DNA of 64,000 nt from Ctenosaura bakeri (GCA_948474755.1 CAOLHI010001483.1:124001-188000), one strand, 5' to 3'; positions 36,350-48,102 are shown, counted from the stretch's first letter. The notes: a model not told the origin generated them from the sequence alone. Numbers and translations are program-made.

Positions 36350-36382
36350 TGGGAAGATTTAGAGCCCCGTGTGAAAAGGGCC
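36350..36382 (-). repeat. Right terminal inverted repeat of Harbinger
   Basis: Read in reverse: GGCCCTTTTCACACGG, then TAAATCTTCCCA. It is followed by the TAT duplication. Confidence 0.85.
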
Positions 36383-36450
36383 TATGACCTGCCTAGGGTC
36401 ATTCAGTGGGTATCTATGGCCTAATGGGGGAAAAAAAATCAACTCAGGAA
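36383..36450 (-). mobile_element. Right part of SINE split by the Harbinger element
   Basis: TAT, then GACCTGCCTAGGGTCATTCA continues the antisense SINE interrupted at 28,651. Confidence 0.85.
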
Positions 36451-37329
36451 TGGATTTAGCACCCAAAATTCTGTGATTAGCAGAAACCCCACCCCAAAAC
36501 TGTAGAGGAAACCACTCTCTTAACACATTTGGTTAGTCTCTGCCCTGCATAGCAGAAAAGTCCTGTTCCTTTTGCAGTAGGGAGGCAGACCCATATCCTC
36601 CAACATTTCACAGATGAAACTGGAACACATGAGCCAAATAACATCATAGTGTGATCAAGACAGAAAAAGTTGTTGGTGAGGAACACAGGCGCTAAGAGAG
36701 GATGAGGCAGCTTGCTTTTGTTAATGGAAAAAACAAGATTGTGCCCCGTCCTTTCCTCTTCCATCTGCTGAGTTGAGTGGTGAGTACTGCATTTTGATCT
36801 GTTTGCAGCAGTTGCAGTAAGTGAAAGATAAAGGGGGAAATGGGGAGGAACATCCCAGGAAAAACTGGGACACTTTAAAAGCAACTGAAAAAAGTGGAAC
36901 AGCAGAGGATTGACCACACCTTCCTCTGCAAAAATTGACACAATTGTAAGGTATGAGGTCTCACTTTTCTCTCCTCTGTATGATAAGCTGTACCTACGTT
37001 GAAGTGACAAGGCAAAAGAAGACATTCCCAATGAGCATCAGTGGTAAGTGGATAGACAGTTCAGTCATTAAGGGAAATGGTCCTTTCCTATTTAGACAGC
37101 AAGCATGTTTTCAACTGCAGGATATTTCTGTAGATATATTGAGTTACTCCCAAGAGTGAACTTTTTCCTATGGCAAAGTAGATGCTATATGATGTGTTTA
37201 TCTCATGTTGGCTGAAGCAATTCATCACTCAGTCTTAACATTGCAGTTCTGCAATTAAAGTGATGTCTAGTTCACATTCTGAATACATCAGCAGTGCAAA
37301 CTAAAAGAAGCTTTGCAGAAGAGGAGCTT
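36451..37329. other. Intergenic DNA, nothing recognised
   Basis: A 184-codon minus-strand open frame (36,477-37,031) has no recognisable domain. No repeat could be named. Confidence 0.4.
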
Positions 37330-37490
37330 GGAGAGCATGGAGGAGGGGCAGGTGGGGTGTGTGGCCACAGTGCATGGGGTGGGGCTATTTTGTGAGGGGC
37401 GGGGCTACAGAACATGGGGTGGGTCTATGAGCTGGGACAACCCCAAAAAATTCCCTCCTGGGGCAAACCTCCCTCATCACCCCCCCCCCA
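37330..37490. repeat. Degenerate GGGGTGGGGCT-type tandem repeat
   Basis: Imperfect units (ATGGGGTGGGGCTATTTTGTG, GGGGCGGGGCTACAG, ATGGGGTGGGTCTATG) recur. It is similar in kind to the reversed tract at 23,470-23,690. Confidence 0.5.
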
Positions 37491-37800
37491 TTCCTACGCG
37501 ACCAATTTACATCTTTCATTGCTTGGATGTTGTCAGAACAAACAACAATGTACGTAACATCTCCTTCTGTTATTCCTGAAAGGTGGTGGTGGTAATAGAA
37601 TCATGTACATTAGCTCATTAAGAATAAATTCTAAACCTGTGCCATTTTAGCCATATTTGGGCATTACTTGCCTGGTTGGATTCAGCATATGTAGAAGGGA
37701 GTGTTTCCCGTATCACTTTCTTCCATCAAGCAATGAGTCTGAAGAGGAGAGGAAAGGTTTCTATTCATCTAGAGGCTCTCCCCATGAGCAAGGAGACTAA

Positions 37801-38014
37801 GGGCTTTATCACACTTCACTGTTAAAGCACTATTATTCCATGTTGACTCATGGTATGGAATCCTGGGATTTGCAGTTTAGGGAGAAGCATTTAGAATTCT
37901 CAGCCAGAAAGCTCTTGGGCCTCACTAAACTACCAACCCCAGAATTCCATAGAATGTTGCCATGGCAGTTAAAATGGAATAATAGTGCTATAATAACATA
38001 GTGTGATAGGGCTC
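37801..38014. mobile_element. Palindromic Harbinger-type MITE
   Basis: Ends GGGCTTTATCACAC and, reversed, GAGCCCTATCACAC. The flanks are TAA and TAG, an imperfect 3-bp duplication. The interior has the family's TATTATTCCATGTTGAC and CCAGAATTCCATAGAATG. Confidence 0.75.
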
Positions 38015-39011
38015 TAGAAATCAGTGTTCTTGGCCACCTGAAGAGCCTCTATGAAATCAGGAACCTCTCCTCTTGAGATTTGTCATTTTCTATGAGGGAA
38101 AAGCAACAACAATGTAGGTAATGTAATTAAGAAACATCTGAACAGGCCACTTGGTCTTCACCTTAGCCCGCAAAATGTATTGGGTCAGCCTTTTGCTTGA
38201 TATGCATGAAAATGAACTGCAGGGGAAACTAGTGACATTTGTCAGTGAGTCAGTCACTGCACTGAAATTTCTGGTACCATCTCTGTTTTTGCATCAAGCC
38301 AACCCTATTGTTAGCAGGCATGAGGGAATTTTTTCCAACCACCTGCCATCTTCTCTGCACCAAGAACATCTTGTTTAGCTCTGTAGACAAAGTGGAGTAG
38401 GAGGCTTGGGTGGGTGGGAATGCAGTATGTAGCTTTATAGAACATTTGCCTTGGATAACATTAGCATCTTCTGTGTAGCATGCTGGTAAGGTTTTTCTTC
38501 TTTCTATAGATGTGTTGTGGTGGGGCGGGGGGAGGTATCTGTTCAGAAGAACCCTTCCAAACTGAATTGGCAGCTAGGAAAAATTATCAAAATTACACTA
38601 GAAAACTGGCTGCAAATCAAAAATGCCAACAATGTCTGAGTCACCATGTACTGTGAATTCAACTGGCAGTCAAATAATTAAGGAACAAAATAACAGAACG
38701 CCTGTACTAAGGCCAAAATATATTTGCCAGCCAGCTTTCAATACCACACACCCATCAAGCAAATTGAATGTGCTTGCTAGTTTATTCAGTAAATATCTAG
38801 TTAAATTAGGTGGAGTACAGTATAGTCATATATTACAAAGGGAAGGAGGACATATTTTAACCCCCTATAGAAGGAAGTATTTCTGAAGAAACAAAGGTCG
38901 AATGGTATCTTTATGTCAAATTGAGCCACATTGAATTCAGGGAGGCTTTTCCCCTTGTGCACTGCTTCTAAGACTTCAGCTTTCAGAGGGCATTTTTACC
39001 ATTCAGTTGTT
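38015..39011. other. Intergenic DNA, nothing recognised
   Basis: No gene or named repeat was found. Confidence 0.4.
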
Positions 39012-39870
39012 ACCCTGATCTCTGGGGATCCCGAGAGGGACACCTAAATAACCAAACAACAACACACTTTGGGGGAAATTAGCTGGAGCACTCACTAAAG
39101 CAGCGAGAGGCAGGGTAACTTAGCAGGGTCTTACAACCCAGCGTCTACAGGGTCAGGTCAGTCAAGCAGCCAGACAGTTTAAAATAGCAAAAATGATGTT
39201 TTATTAAGTACAGGCAAATATTAGAGACGCCACAGTCACACAGCTAACTAAAGAATCAGAGATTGACTTGAAATAGGGATTTTAGAGGGAAATGGGTGAT
39301 ACGACACCTGTCTCGTAGTCCTGGAGAGGTCTGAAGATTGAGTTCATTGGTATGGAGTCTCAGTACGTGGGACTGAGAGGACAGCTCGCCAAACAAAGCA
39401 GCAGCAAGGCAGGATGGAAGTCCGGAGCAATCCGAGGAAGGTCTCGGAATCAGGGGTTTTTATAGGGTGAATTGTGACTGCAGGCCATACCTTACTCGGT
39501 GAGGACAATGCGATTTGGGAGTGGGACAAATCCTTGGAAAGGTCAGAGTTTAGCATGATTGACTTAAAGCCAAATTGACAATAGTGTAGCCAGTATGCAA
39601 ATACGGAGCATTTAGTACAGCTTTGTTAGGTTGCCTGGTCGGGGCAGGGAGCCTTTGTTAGTATCGCGCATATGTAATAGGGTGTTTGCCAGAGAGGTCC
39701 CTGAAGCGACGAACCAGCTCTGTCTGGCCTGCCTGGGTGGAGAATGGAATGTCCAGCAATTATCGGCCGTGCCTGTTTACGTGCTTGTCCGGAGGCCTCA
39801 CAAACATGTGGAGCGGGGTGGCAGAGGAAAGCCTTATCATTTGATATCAAACTGATATCGAGTGCTATCT
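39012..39870 (-). mobile_element. Solo LTR, minus orientation
   Basis: In reverse it matches the 22.4-kb LTR along its length: GATATCAGTTTGATATCAAAT near its 5' end, CACATGTTTGTGAGGCC, TATAAAAACCCC near 39,455, a polyadenylation signal near 39,203, and a GGGTAACA 3' end at 39,012. It is non-coding, with no internal retroviral region nearby. The 5' edge is approximate. Confidence 0.7.
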
Positions 39871-39898
39871 CCAGGTAGGCCTGGACCGCAGTAACACA

Positions 39899-40367
39899 GG
39901 CCCTTTCCACACACAGAGGAAAAAACGGGCGAAAACACGCTAGGACCTGCATCCAGGTAAGTCCGTCACCGTGTGGAGCAGCGCGTTTTCACTGCTCCAC
40001 ACTCATCGGCGTCCTGCAGCGTCCTGCAGTGTCCAAAATGGCGGCTGCCGGATGGTGGAGGCTCTCTACCAACCGGAGAAGCTCACCAGCCGGAAAGCCC
40101 ACCCCTGGCAGATCTGCAGGCACGCCCTTGCGCAAGTCTGCAAATCTACACCGGGCACTGCAATGCGGCTGCACGCCCCGTGCCTTTTAAAAACCACTTG
40201 AAAAATGGTTTTTAAAAAGCATGCGACGCCGCCACTTCTGGGCGCCCTAGCGCGGATTGGGGGGTGGAATTACACTAAAGTAATCCACCCCAATCCATTT
40301 TACGGTGTAGACGACCTCCGTCAGAGGTCACGCTACACCGTTTTAATACCCCCATGTGGAAAGGGCC
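39899..40367. mobile_element. 469-bp GC-rich Harbinger MITE, copy B
   Basis: Ends GGCCCTTTCCACACAC and, reversed, GGCCCTTTCCACATGG are flanked by ACA on both sides (39,896-39,898 and 40,368-40,370). It shares with copy A the AAAATGGCGGC motif (40,035-40,045), the GCAGATCTGCA hairpin, the AAAACCAC/GTGGTTTT-type hairpin and total length. Confidence 0.85.
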
Positions 40368-40540
40368 ACAGTATAAGCTTTATCAAGAAGTAACAGTATT
40401 AAAAAGGACTTAACCCTTGGCTGATCCTGCTGGTTCTGGTCACTACAGTCTTAAAAAGATATAAAATTAGAGGAGATCAGAAATATGTTTTTAAAGCAAA
40501 GAACATAAAGTATGTCTAATATATGAAAGTAAAAGTTTGT

Positions 40541-40640
40541 TTAGGTTGTTGTGGGTTTTCCGGGCTTTGAAGCCATATTTTATTAATATTTTCTCCTGAC
40601 GTTTCGCCTGCATCTGTGGCTGGCATCTTCAGAGGATCCA
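40541..40640. repeat. Interspersed repeat, unclassified
   Basis: The stretch with GTTGTGGGTTTTCCGGGCTT and CCTGACGTTTCGCCTGCATC is a very common vertebrate interspersed sequence. I cannot assign its family safely. Confidence 0.5.
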
Positions 40641-40699
40641 AAGTTTGTTTGTGTGCTTCAGGCAAAGACCTCATACGATTGGCTGCCTAAGAAGATTTT

Positions 40700-40775
40700 A
40701 TGGAATTCTAGGGTTTGCAGTTTAGGGAGAGGCCTTTACAATTCCCAGCCAGAGAGCTCTTGGTCCTCAGTCAAC
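40700..40775. mobile_element. Half of a palindromic Harbinger-type MITE
   Basis: Only the interior TGGAATTCTAGGGTTTGCAG and TCCCAGCCAGAGAGCTCTTG are kept; both ends are missing. Confidence 0.55.
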
Positions 40776-41179
40776 CGTGACTGTCTTGTATAGGTCAGTT
40801 GCTATGGAGATGAGGCCTAGCAGCAAGGAGGAGGATAGTGTATTCCCTCAAGAACCCAAACTCTCTATGTTAATAACTCTGAATACAGATTGGACTGGGA
40901 AATATGGGGAAACGTTACAGGTACTGGACAAGACTGTTTGAGGAATTAGAGACACAGGATCTCAAATCTTTCTAACAAGTATTACCTATGTGAAAATAAA
41001 ATCCCAGGCAACGCTAGGTATATACACTAGTTCTATATAAATGCTAAAGCAAGGTGCTCCCATATGTATTCTAGGACTACAACTTCCATCCTCCTTGGTC
41101 ATTGGTGATGGGGTCTGGAGTGATGGGGTTGGAGTCAAACAACAAGAACATGGCAAAAATACTTGGTGCAATAATACTT

Positions 41180-41300
41180 TATTTATTTTTCCTTTCATTC
41201 ATTTTATTTGTATCCTGCTTTTCTCCCAGCACAGGACTCAAGGTGTCTCACATTAATTTAAAAAGACAAAGGACACTAAAATAATTATTTGATATAGAAG
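41180..41300 (-). mobile_element. LINE 3'-end relic, antisense
   Basis: TTTATTTATTTTTCC, then TTTCTCCCAGCACAGGACTC-like words, resembles the antisense 3' end seen near 17.85 kb. Confidence 0.35.
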
Positions 41301-42339
41301 CTAAAAGAAATAAATAAATGTTTTTTGTTAAAAACAATAAATTGCAGCAGTAAAAAAAACAATAAAACAGTAAAAAAATGGTTGAACAACTAAAAATCAG
41401 GAAAAAAAATTAAGAGTTATACAAAGCAGATAAGAAATGGGACTGAGAATGTAATCTAGGCATAACAGAAGCAAAATAAAAAATAGTTAAAACCTAGAAG
41501 AGGAAGAGAAAATAACATTCAAATCGTAGCAACTTAGTTGTAGAGTAACTCATGCAGATAAGGACACAATACTAGAATTTGTGATATACTAGCTCTGTGG
41601 CTGTATGATATGGCAGAAGCTCCATCACGCTGGTAAAACGTGACTAACAGCGCTGCTGTCACAGAGAGATATGCTGGCACAAAGATAACACAGAAGAACA
41701 CTTGGTTGGCAGAATAGCTACAATCAGGTGAAACATTAAGAGAAGAGCAATCCTTCAAAACTCAACCATGACCACATCAACAGCATAACTCAATGGAGAC
41801 AACGGAGCTGATGCAAACATAGTAACTCTTGCTGAATTCAATGGAGGTGTCATGTGTGGGGAGCAGAGGGGAAATCACACAATAATGACTCCTCTACACT
41901 TTTTACCACAACAGAGTACAGGGTTAGACAGTTGCATATGGGAATCCATAACACATTATAAAATGTATGATATGTGACTATATCACTTTGTACTCATGGT
42001 ATGCACACTTAGAACAATGCAGAATTCTGGGGACTGAAACTTTAAGAAAAGGGTACTTTGCAGAAAAAGGGAGCACTTTGATGAAAGCACCCTATTTTTA
42101 CAACACAGAGAAGAATCAGAGCATATCACTGAAGCTCCTTTTCTTAAAATCTTAATAAGTATCTTACTTTTGGACTCAACATTGAACACAAAACTCTATT
42201 CTGCTCCAGAATATGGGAGCATCAGTTGCATACAGGAAGGTGATGGAAGGAGCAAGTATGGAAAAAATAATCACAAATATTTGAATTCTAGAAGAAAAAG
42301 TATTCCCTTAATGAGGAGAATCCTGGCCAGACTTATTTT
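41301..42339. other. Intergenic DNA, nothing recognised
   Basis: A/T-rich sequence with no recognised gene or repeat. Confidence 0.4.
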
Positions 42340-42640
42340 ACATAAAAAAAAATTTTTTTTTTGTTTGTATGCAGAAAATGGCATTTCCAACCCCTCCCAA
42401 AAAAGGGATTTTTGCACTGAAACTTGCATTTTCTTTTATTTTCTGCACAGAAAACAATTTTCTGTGTAAAAAACATGGTTTTCTCTTCAGAAAACAAGAT
42501 TTATGCACAAAAATGTTATCAGCTGTGCAAAAAAAAATCCATGGGTGAACCTTTTGCAGACTATATACTGAAATGCAAGTCATCCTCCAAACTGTGTAGT
42601 TTTCAAGAACTTTTTCACAATGGGGATTAAAATTGTTATA
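42340..42640. repeat. Degenerate array of TTTTCTGCACAGAAAA-like units
   Basis: Short self-complementary units (TTCTGCACAGAAAA, TTCTGTGTAAAAAA, TTTATGCACAAAAATG, AGCTGTGCAAAAAA) recur imperfectly over about 300 bases, starting from an A/T homopolymer. This explains the open frames on both strands. Confidence 0.6.
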
Positions 42641-42738
42641 TTTTAAATTCTTGACCATGGAAAAGAAATGTATAAAGATTTACAGCTTTGGGAAGGTGGC
42701 AGTCCTGCTACAAATGTTTTCATCTGTTTTGTTGCATA

Positions 42739-43168
42739 CAATCAGCCCTTCACATTTGCAGGCTTGACTTTCACGGATTTGATTATTTGCAAGTTTCTTC
42801 AATTCTCCCCCCCCCCGCCACTTCAAGTGTTTCTTTTCTGGGGGAACCTTATGTCTCAGCTGCTCTGATCAGACCATGCAGTCCTTTGAAAACCTTCTGG
42901 TCCTACAAAGCACCACAAATCCTATCCCAATGCCCCTCCATACCCAAGGAAGGAAATGGGCAAGAAAGAGGAAGTATAGGACTCCCATGCTGACCCTCAC
43001 TCATCTTTCCTTCTTTCTCTCACCTGGTTTGGACCCTGCATGACCATTCTTCCTACTGTGTCTCAGCCCCCCTGCCATTGACACATACATACATTTTGAT
43101 ATTTGTGATTTTTCCACTTTTGCAAGGGTCCTGTTCCCCTAACCCTAGCGAATGTGGAGGGCCAACTG
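42739..43168. mobile_element. Tigger/pogo-like MITE with TA duplication
   Basis: The left end CAATCAGCCCTTCACATTTGC and the reversed right end CAGTTGGCCCTCCACATTCGC are imperfect inverted repeats flanked by TA (42,737-42,738 and 43,169-43,170). No transposase is present. Confidence 0.75.
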
Positions 43169-43170
43169 TA

Positions 43171-46100
43171 TTCCTTTTGGAGCCCTACTGGAAAAAGGAA
43201 TTGATACATACATTAGATAAACAAACTGCTATAACCGTCACTGATGTACCTCCTCCCATCCCAACTTTATGTGACTCCTCCTCAAAACAAGCCACAAACC
43301 CTGCTGAAAATGAACAAATCCATCCCATGGTAGCCTCCTAAAACAGTTCCAGACAAAGCCTGCCTGTCTGTTCATCTTGTTCTCAAGGTGGACTCAGCTC
43401 CGGGAAGTATATTGCTCTGATTAGCTCCAGTCAAAGAGCCTATACTGAGCCACATCAAGAATGGAGCAGATCCTGCCCAAGCTAGTCACCTGAGCACGGT
43501 TCCTGTGTCTTGGGAGAGACCGGGAAAATAGAAAGTACTCACCATTCTCATAAAGCACATGCACCCTCACCTGTTATATTCTACATCAAACTCGCAAGAT
43601 GGGAAAAATTAAGAGATCAATAACAAAACTGACTGTTTTCTATGAAGTGGAGAGAGCAATCAGGGTGGGCAAACTAGGTAATTTTGCGTGCAAGTGCTCT
43701 AAGAAGCAAACAGAAGGGAAATTGCCATTTGAGGATGTGTGTTGAATTTATGCTTATTCAATTTTTTCTCTCCTTTTGGTTTGGGTTTTTGTTCTCTGTT
43801 CAGGCTTCTTTAGGTTGGATACCTTTGTCCTTTAGAAGAGAAAAATTACTTGCCCTCCAGCTCCACCTGCTAAAAATGCAAGTGAAGAAAATGGATGTTT
43901 TTGGAGGGTGCTAAAATGCCTTCAATACTTGTGTACCCATGCATGCACATTCATGTAGAAAGCAAGCATTTTTTAGTTCTTTCTCCCACCACATCACTTT
44001 TTTTAAAAAAAACCAACTATCTTCTTTTCATCCCTTACTACTCAAGTGTAAAACCTGCACCAGAAAATGCATGTGTGTGGATATACATGTATATCTTTTT
44101 TAAATTACTCTCCTTTCTCTTTAGGATTCTGTCTGAAAACAGTCCTTCAACAAAATAGGAGCATGCAATGCTAAAAGTGAGGACTTTTTGTTCCCATCCT
44201 TAAATTGATCTGTTTTGTTGAGAATATGCGTTCAATTTCTCCTCTGCATTCCATCTTGATTGTCATTATCCTCATGTCTACCTATCCAAAATATCTAATT
44301 TCTGGATCAGATGCACTGAGCAATCTATAAGGAATTGATTATAGTGGGATACTAGGCAAACACAGAATGCAAACAGAAGAGGTGAAGAAAGTGCATTCTT
44401 CCTCAGCTTGTCTTCTTCCACTATCCTTGTCTTCCTCTGTTGCCTTTCCTGTATTTTATTTAGAGGCTTTTAGAGGTGCAGACTTGTCTTCTTCTTGTTG
44501 CTTCACAAAATGCACTGCATGGTGACAATAAAATGTTGCCCAAATAGATGAAAAAAGACTTGAACATTTTCTGTAAAAGCTGAGTGCCACTGTATTCAGC
44601 AGAGGTTACTCCCTAACCAGAGCATTTAGGATTTCAACCTTGCTTTTCAAAAACTGCAATCCTCTGGTTCAAGTTACTAAAATACAATCATAAAGGATAG
44701 TAAGAGGAGATGGAAGACAAATAGCAATAGAGGGGAACTTATAAAATTATAGACAAAAGAATAGCAGACTGGAAGTATGATGGGGAAAAGAAAGATTCAG
44801 TCATTCCAGAGATCAGAAAACACTCAAACTAGATGCTAAAGGAAATGCATATTCCCCCTCAAAATGAGATTTCCTCAGAGATGTGTTTCTCAACAACTAA
44901 ACTTGCACATTAAGCCTGTGTTTACCTTCCAATGATCAACCATAAAGGGCACTAAATGCTATAACAAACAGATGTCTTTCACCACTTGAGGGAGCAGTTC
45001 TTCTACGTTCAAAACATATCCTGATTACCTGCATAGTAAGTAATGAGAGAAATTATTATGTTTATTTCCAAAAGGGGAAAAAAAACCTGTATACCTTTGC
45101 CCTGTATATTTATGACGTTGGAATGGTTAAATCAGAGCAATGGTTTGGCAGTATCCTTACAATCACTTATGGTCATATTTTTCACAATGCGAATGTGGAT
45201 CTGAATAATATAGTTAGTGACAGAGCTTGGAAATGTTCAGATGATGCTGTTGTGGGAACAATTGTCCAGACAAACAAACAAACAAACAAACAAACAAAAT
45301 CAATACTTTTTCAGGCTATAGCTAAGGCTAATTTAGTTCACTGTCTTCCCTGAAAGTGATTTCTTCTTTCCACTACTCCTTCCATTCCACCTACATATAA
45401 GCTAACTGTATGCTTTGATATAATTGCCATTTGATCTCTATGTAGGTCCAATTTTAATTTGAAAGTCCATACTGCATTCTACTCATGGCAGTGACACTCA
45501 AGCATTTTGATTTGCAGAGTAAAATGGTGGCATTGCATGTTCCAAAATTCCGAATTCCAAAAAATGCTCCAAAATTAAGCAGTTTGCAGTTGTTCCCCTG
45601 TGAGGAAAAAGGAAGTTGTTAGTTTGGTTGGAACATAGACTTTCTGAAGACTAGGTAACTAACAGATAGGGAGTCTAGAAACAAAGATATTGAATTAACA
45701 GCACTGAATAAGGAATGAGTTGGAAAACATGAATCTGAAGGAAAAGTAAGTGATTTCAGGAAAGGCTACTAAGGTAAAAATGGTTGAAGCTAACCAAAAG
45801 AGATTCTACAAAAACTTCAGTGCAGTTAATGTCAGGGAGAGTTTATTTTAAGAAAGGTGGAGCTAGACTTCAGAAGCCAGCAATACTGGGGAGATAGCTT
45901 GCTAAAGTTTCTCTCTGGACCACGGAGTGGGGGGAACCTCTGTCCTTCCTGAAGTTCTGGATTGCAACTCCTACAGTTCCTTAGTATTTATCATGTTGGT
46001 TGGGACTGATTGGTAATATACCGTATCTTAGAGTACTAGCTGAAGAATCAGGGAACTATTTTATTTTTTATGTCTCCAGTTGGGAAAAGCCTACACTGGT

Positions 46101-46739
46101 GGAGGAGAAAGTTTTGATTTTTTTTTCTTTCTTTCTTAAAGGTAAGATGACTTTAAAGCCATCACCAATTTCCAGCTTGTGCCAGGGCTCATAGATATAG
46201 AAAAAACATGTTTGCATGTTTGTTGCACCTGTACACACACTGGTGTACCAAAAAGCCAAGATGGGGGTGTAGGGAAAGAGACAGTGGCTGGATGCACTTG
46301 AACCCACCATTTTGAGAAGTGGGGAAAATAGCACTAGCATTGCGACTCATCAGCTTTCTTGATATATAAGCTTTACGGCAGTAGCATGGGGCTTGGGGGA
46401 AAATCCTTGAGGACTAGCCTTCTTCCAGCCCCATAGGCTCTGGGGAAATTGCCCCGTGTCATAGTGTTTTGGGTAAAGTTGTGTAGGATGTGACCTCTAG
46501 TGGGAATCTCAAGAACTGCTGTAGCTACTGAGAATGTTCTGCTGCCTGGTAAAGACACACACACACACCCCTGCTGCCACCAATGCTTTTAAACCTTGCC
46601 TCTGGATTGCCATTATTACTTGGTTAGCCAGGTTCTACTGAATTTCTGCCCATTTACCTAGATTATATAGATCATGAAAAACTATGGCTCACTCTTAAAG
46701 AATTGGGTGTACCACTACAACATTTGACTATCCTAATTG
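43171..46739. other. Intergenic DNA, 3.6 kb, nothing recognised
   Basis: Only short microsatellites were recognised here (45,271 and about 46,555). Open frames are short and without domains. Confidence 0.4.
45271..45298. repeat. (CAAA)n microsatellite
   Basis: Seven tandem CAAA units. Confidence 0.95.
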
Positions 46740-46830
46740 ATTTGAGGGTGTTCCTGCATGGCAGGGGGTTGGACTGGATGGCCTGTGTGGTCTCTTCCAA
46801 CTCTGAATTTCTATGATTCTATGATTCTAA
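46740..46830 (+). mobile_element. CR1 LINE 3' tail only
   Basis: GTTCCTGCATGGCAGGGGGT, the TTGGACTGGATGGCC word, and ATGATTCTATGATTCTA form the CR1 3' end without coding sequence. Confidence 0.8.
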
Positions 46831-47184
46831 TGCATAACCTATACTCAGGACAAGAAGTCACCATTAAGATAGAATATGGAGAAATAGAATGGTTTCCCAC
46901 TGGCAAGGCAGTTGATCAAATACATTTTGTCACCTTATCAGTTTAAAATGTATGCTGAATATATTGTACGCAAAGCAGGATTAGACTTTGAGGAAAAGTG
47001 CAAAAATTGAAGGAATATCAACAGTTTAAGATACGCAGATGAAACCATATTACTAGCAGAGAAAAGATTTGTACACAACCCTTTTCTCTGTGCCTGGAGC
47101 TGAGTTTCACCAGATTGGAGAAGTTGCACCCTCACCTCCCACATTGAGATGACTCCTGAAAACTAGTTGGGCTTCCAAGTCCAA

Positions 47185-47258
47185 GTCTGATTTCTTGACT
47201 GCAGTCCTCATTTTGATTAATGATTGAGCCAAGGTATAAGAAATCTTCCACTGTCTCA
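47185..47258 (-). mobile_element. RTE/Bov-B-like LINE fragment, antisense
   Basis: The minus strand reads V-E-D-F-L-Y-L-G-S-I-I-N-Q-N, then C-S-Q-E-I, an RTE-type motif. The fragment is cut by the MITE at 47,259 and resumes briefly after it at 47,461. Confidence 0.7.
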
Positions 47259-47460
47259 AGGTCTTTCCCAACTCTACTGTTATAGTGCTATTATTCCATT
47301 TTTAACACCCTGTGGAATCTTGGGGTTTGCAGTTTATGGAGGAGTATTTAGAATTCTCAGCCAGAGAGCTCTCCGGCCTCAGTAAACTGCAAACCTCAGA
47401 ATTCCACAGAATGTTAAAAGTGGAATAATAGTACTATAACAGTATAGTATAGAAAGGCCC
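47259..47460. mobile_element. Palindromic Harbinger-type MITE
   Basis: Ends AGGTCTTTCCCAACTCTACTG and, reversed, GGGCCTTTCTATACTATACTG are flanked by TCA on both sides (47,256-47,258 and 47,461-47,463). It interrupts an RTE fragment, so the insertion site is clean. Confidence 0.8.
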
Positions 47461-47474
47461 TCAGTGTCTTCATC

Positions 47475-47712
47475 ATTTTATTGTTGCATTCTTTCACGTC
47501 ATTTCCAACTTATAAAGACTATAAGGCGAACCTATCACAGGTTTTTCTTGACAAGATTTCTTCAGAGGGAATTTGTCATTGTCCTGAACGGCTGAGAGAG
47601 TGTGACCTGCCCAAAGTGACGCTGTAGGTTTCCATGGCTGAGTGGGGATTCACACCCTGGTCTCCAAAGCTGTAGTCCAGCACTCAAATCACTGCACTAA
47701 ACTGGCTCTCTC
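47475..47712 (-). mobile_element. Sauria-type SINE, antisense
   Basis: Tail TTGTTGCATTCTTTCACG, body GGCTGAGAGAGTGTGACCTG, and head AAACTGGCTCTC in reverse orientation. Confidence 0.85.
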
Positions 47713-48078
47713 TAGAAGCAAGTAAGCTAGATTAAGGTTCCTTATCATATCTCACTAAGCAAGTAACAAGAAATGATCTCTCATGTCATCTTGATCTGGA
47801 AACAGGTAAGATGTACGTCTTAATATCAAAACAGGAAAAATATGTTATGTCTTTATGTTAATAAGAAGCTGTAAAAAACTGTGGCTGGTACAAAATGCAT
47901 AACAATTAATGACATCACCAAGGTCTGTCTTAGGTTTTAGCCCAGAAACCTTAGGAGTCCGGTACAATCCAGAACCAGCAATCCTACCTGGATTGCCCTC
48001 TTGCCTGTTTTCACAGGCAACTGATTCACAAGTCCCAGCTCATCTCTCACCAAACCTTTCACCTTTAAAAATAAACAT

Positions 48079-48102
48079 ACACACACACACACACACACAC
48101 AC
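48079..48102. repeat. (AC)n microsatellite
   Basis: Twelve AC units. Confidence 0.95.

Larger units (their letters stand above)
28652..36382. mobile_element. 7.73-kb PIF/Harbinger transposon, nearly complete
   Basis: Both ends are present: the left starts GGCCTTTTTCACATGG and the right, reversed, starts GGCCCTTTTCACACGG, with similarity for about 33 bases. A TAT duplication (28,649-28,651 and 36,383-36,385) flanks it, and the interrupted host SINE reads continuously across the junction. It contains a DDE transposase (minus), a Myb/SANT-like gene (plus), a second trihelix-like gene (minus) and a small basic two-exon gene (plus). CpG density is much higher than in flanking DNA, suggesting recent arrival. 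Known vertebrate Harbinger elements encode the first two proteins; four genes is more than I know of. A MITE is nested in a Myb-gene intron. Confidence 0.93.

Noticed and set aside
36477..37031. 184-codon minus-strand open frame just outside the Harbinger
   Set aside because: No domain, and it lies beyond the element's target duplication.
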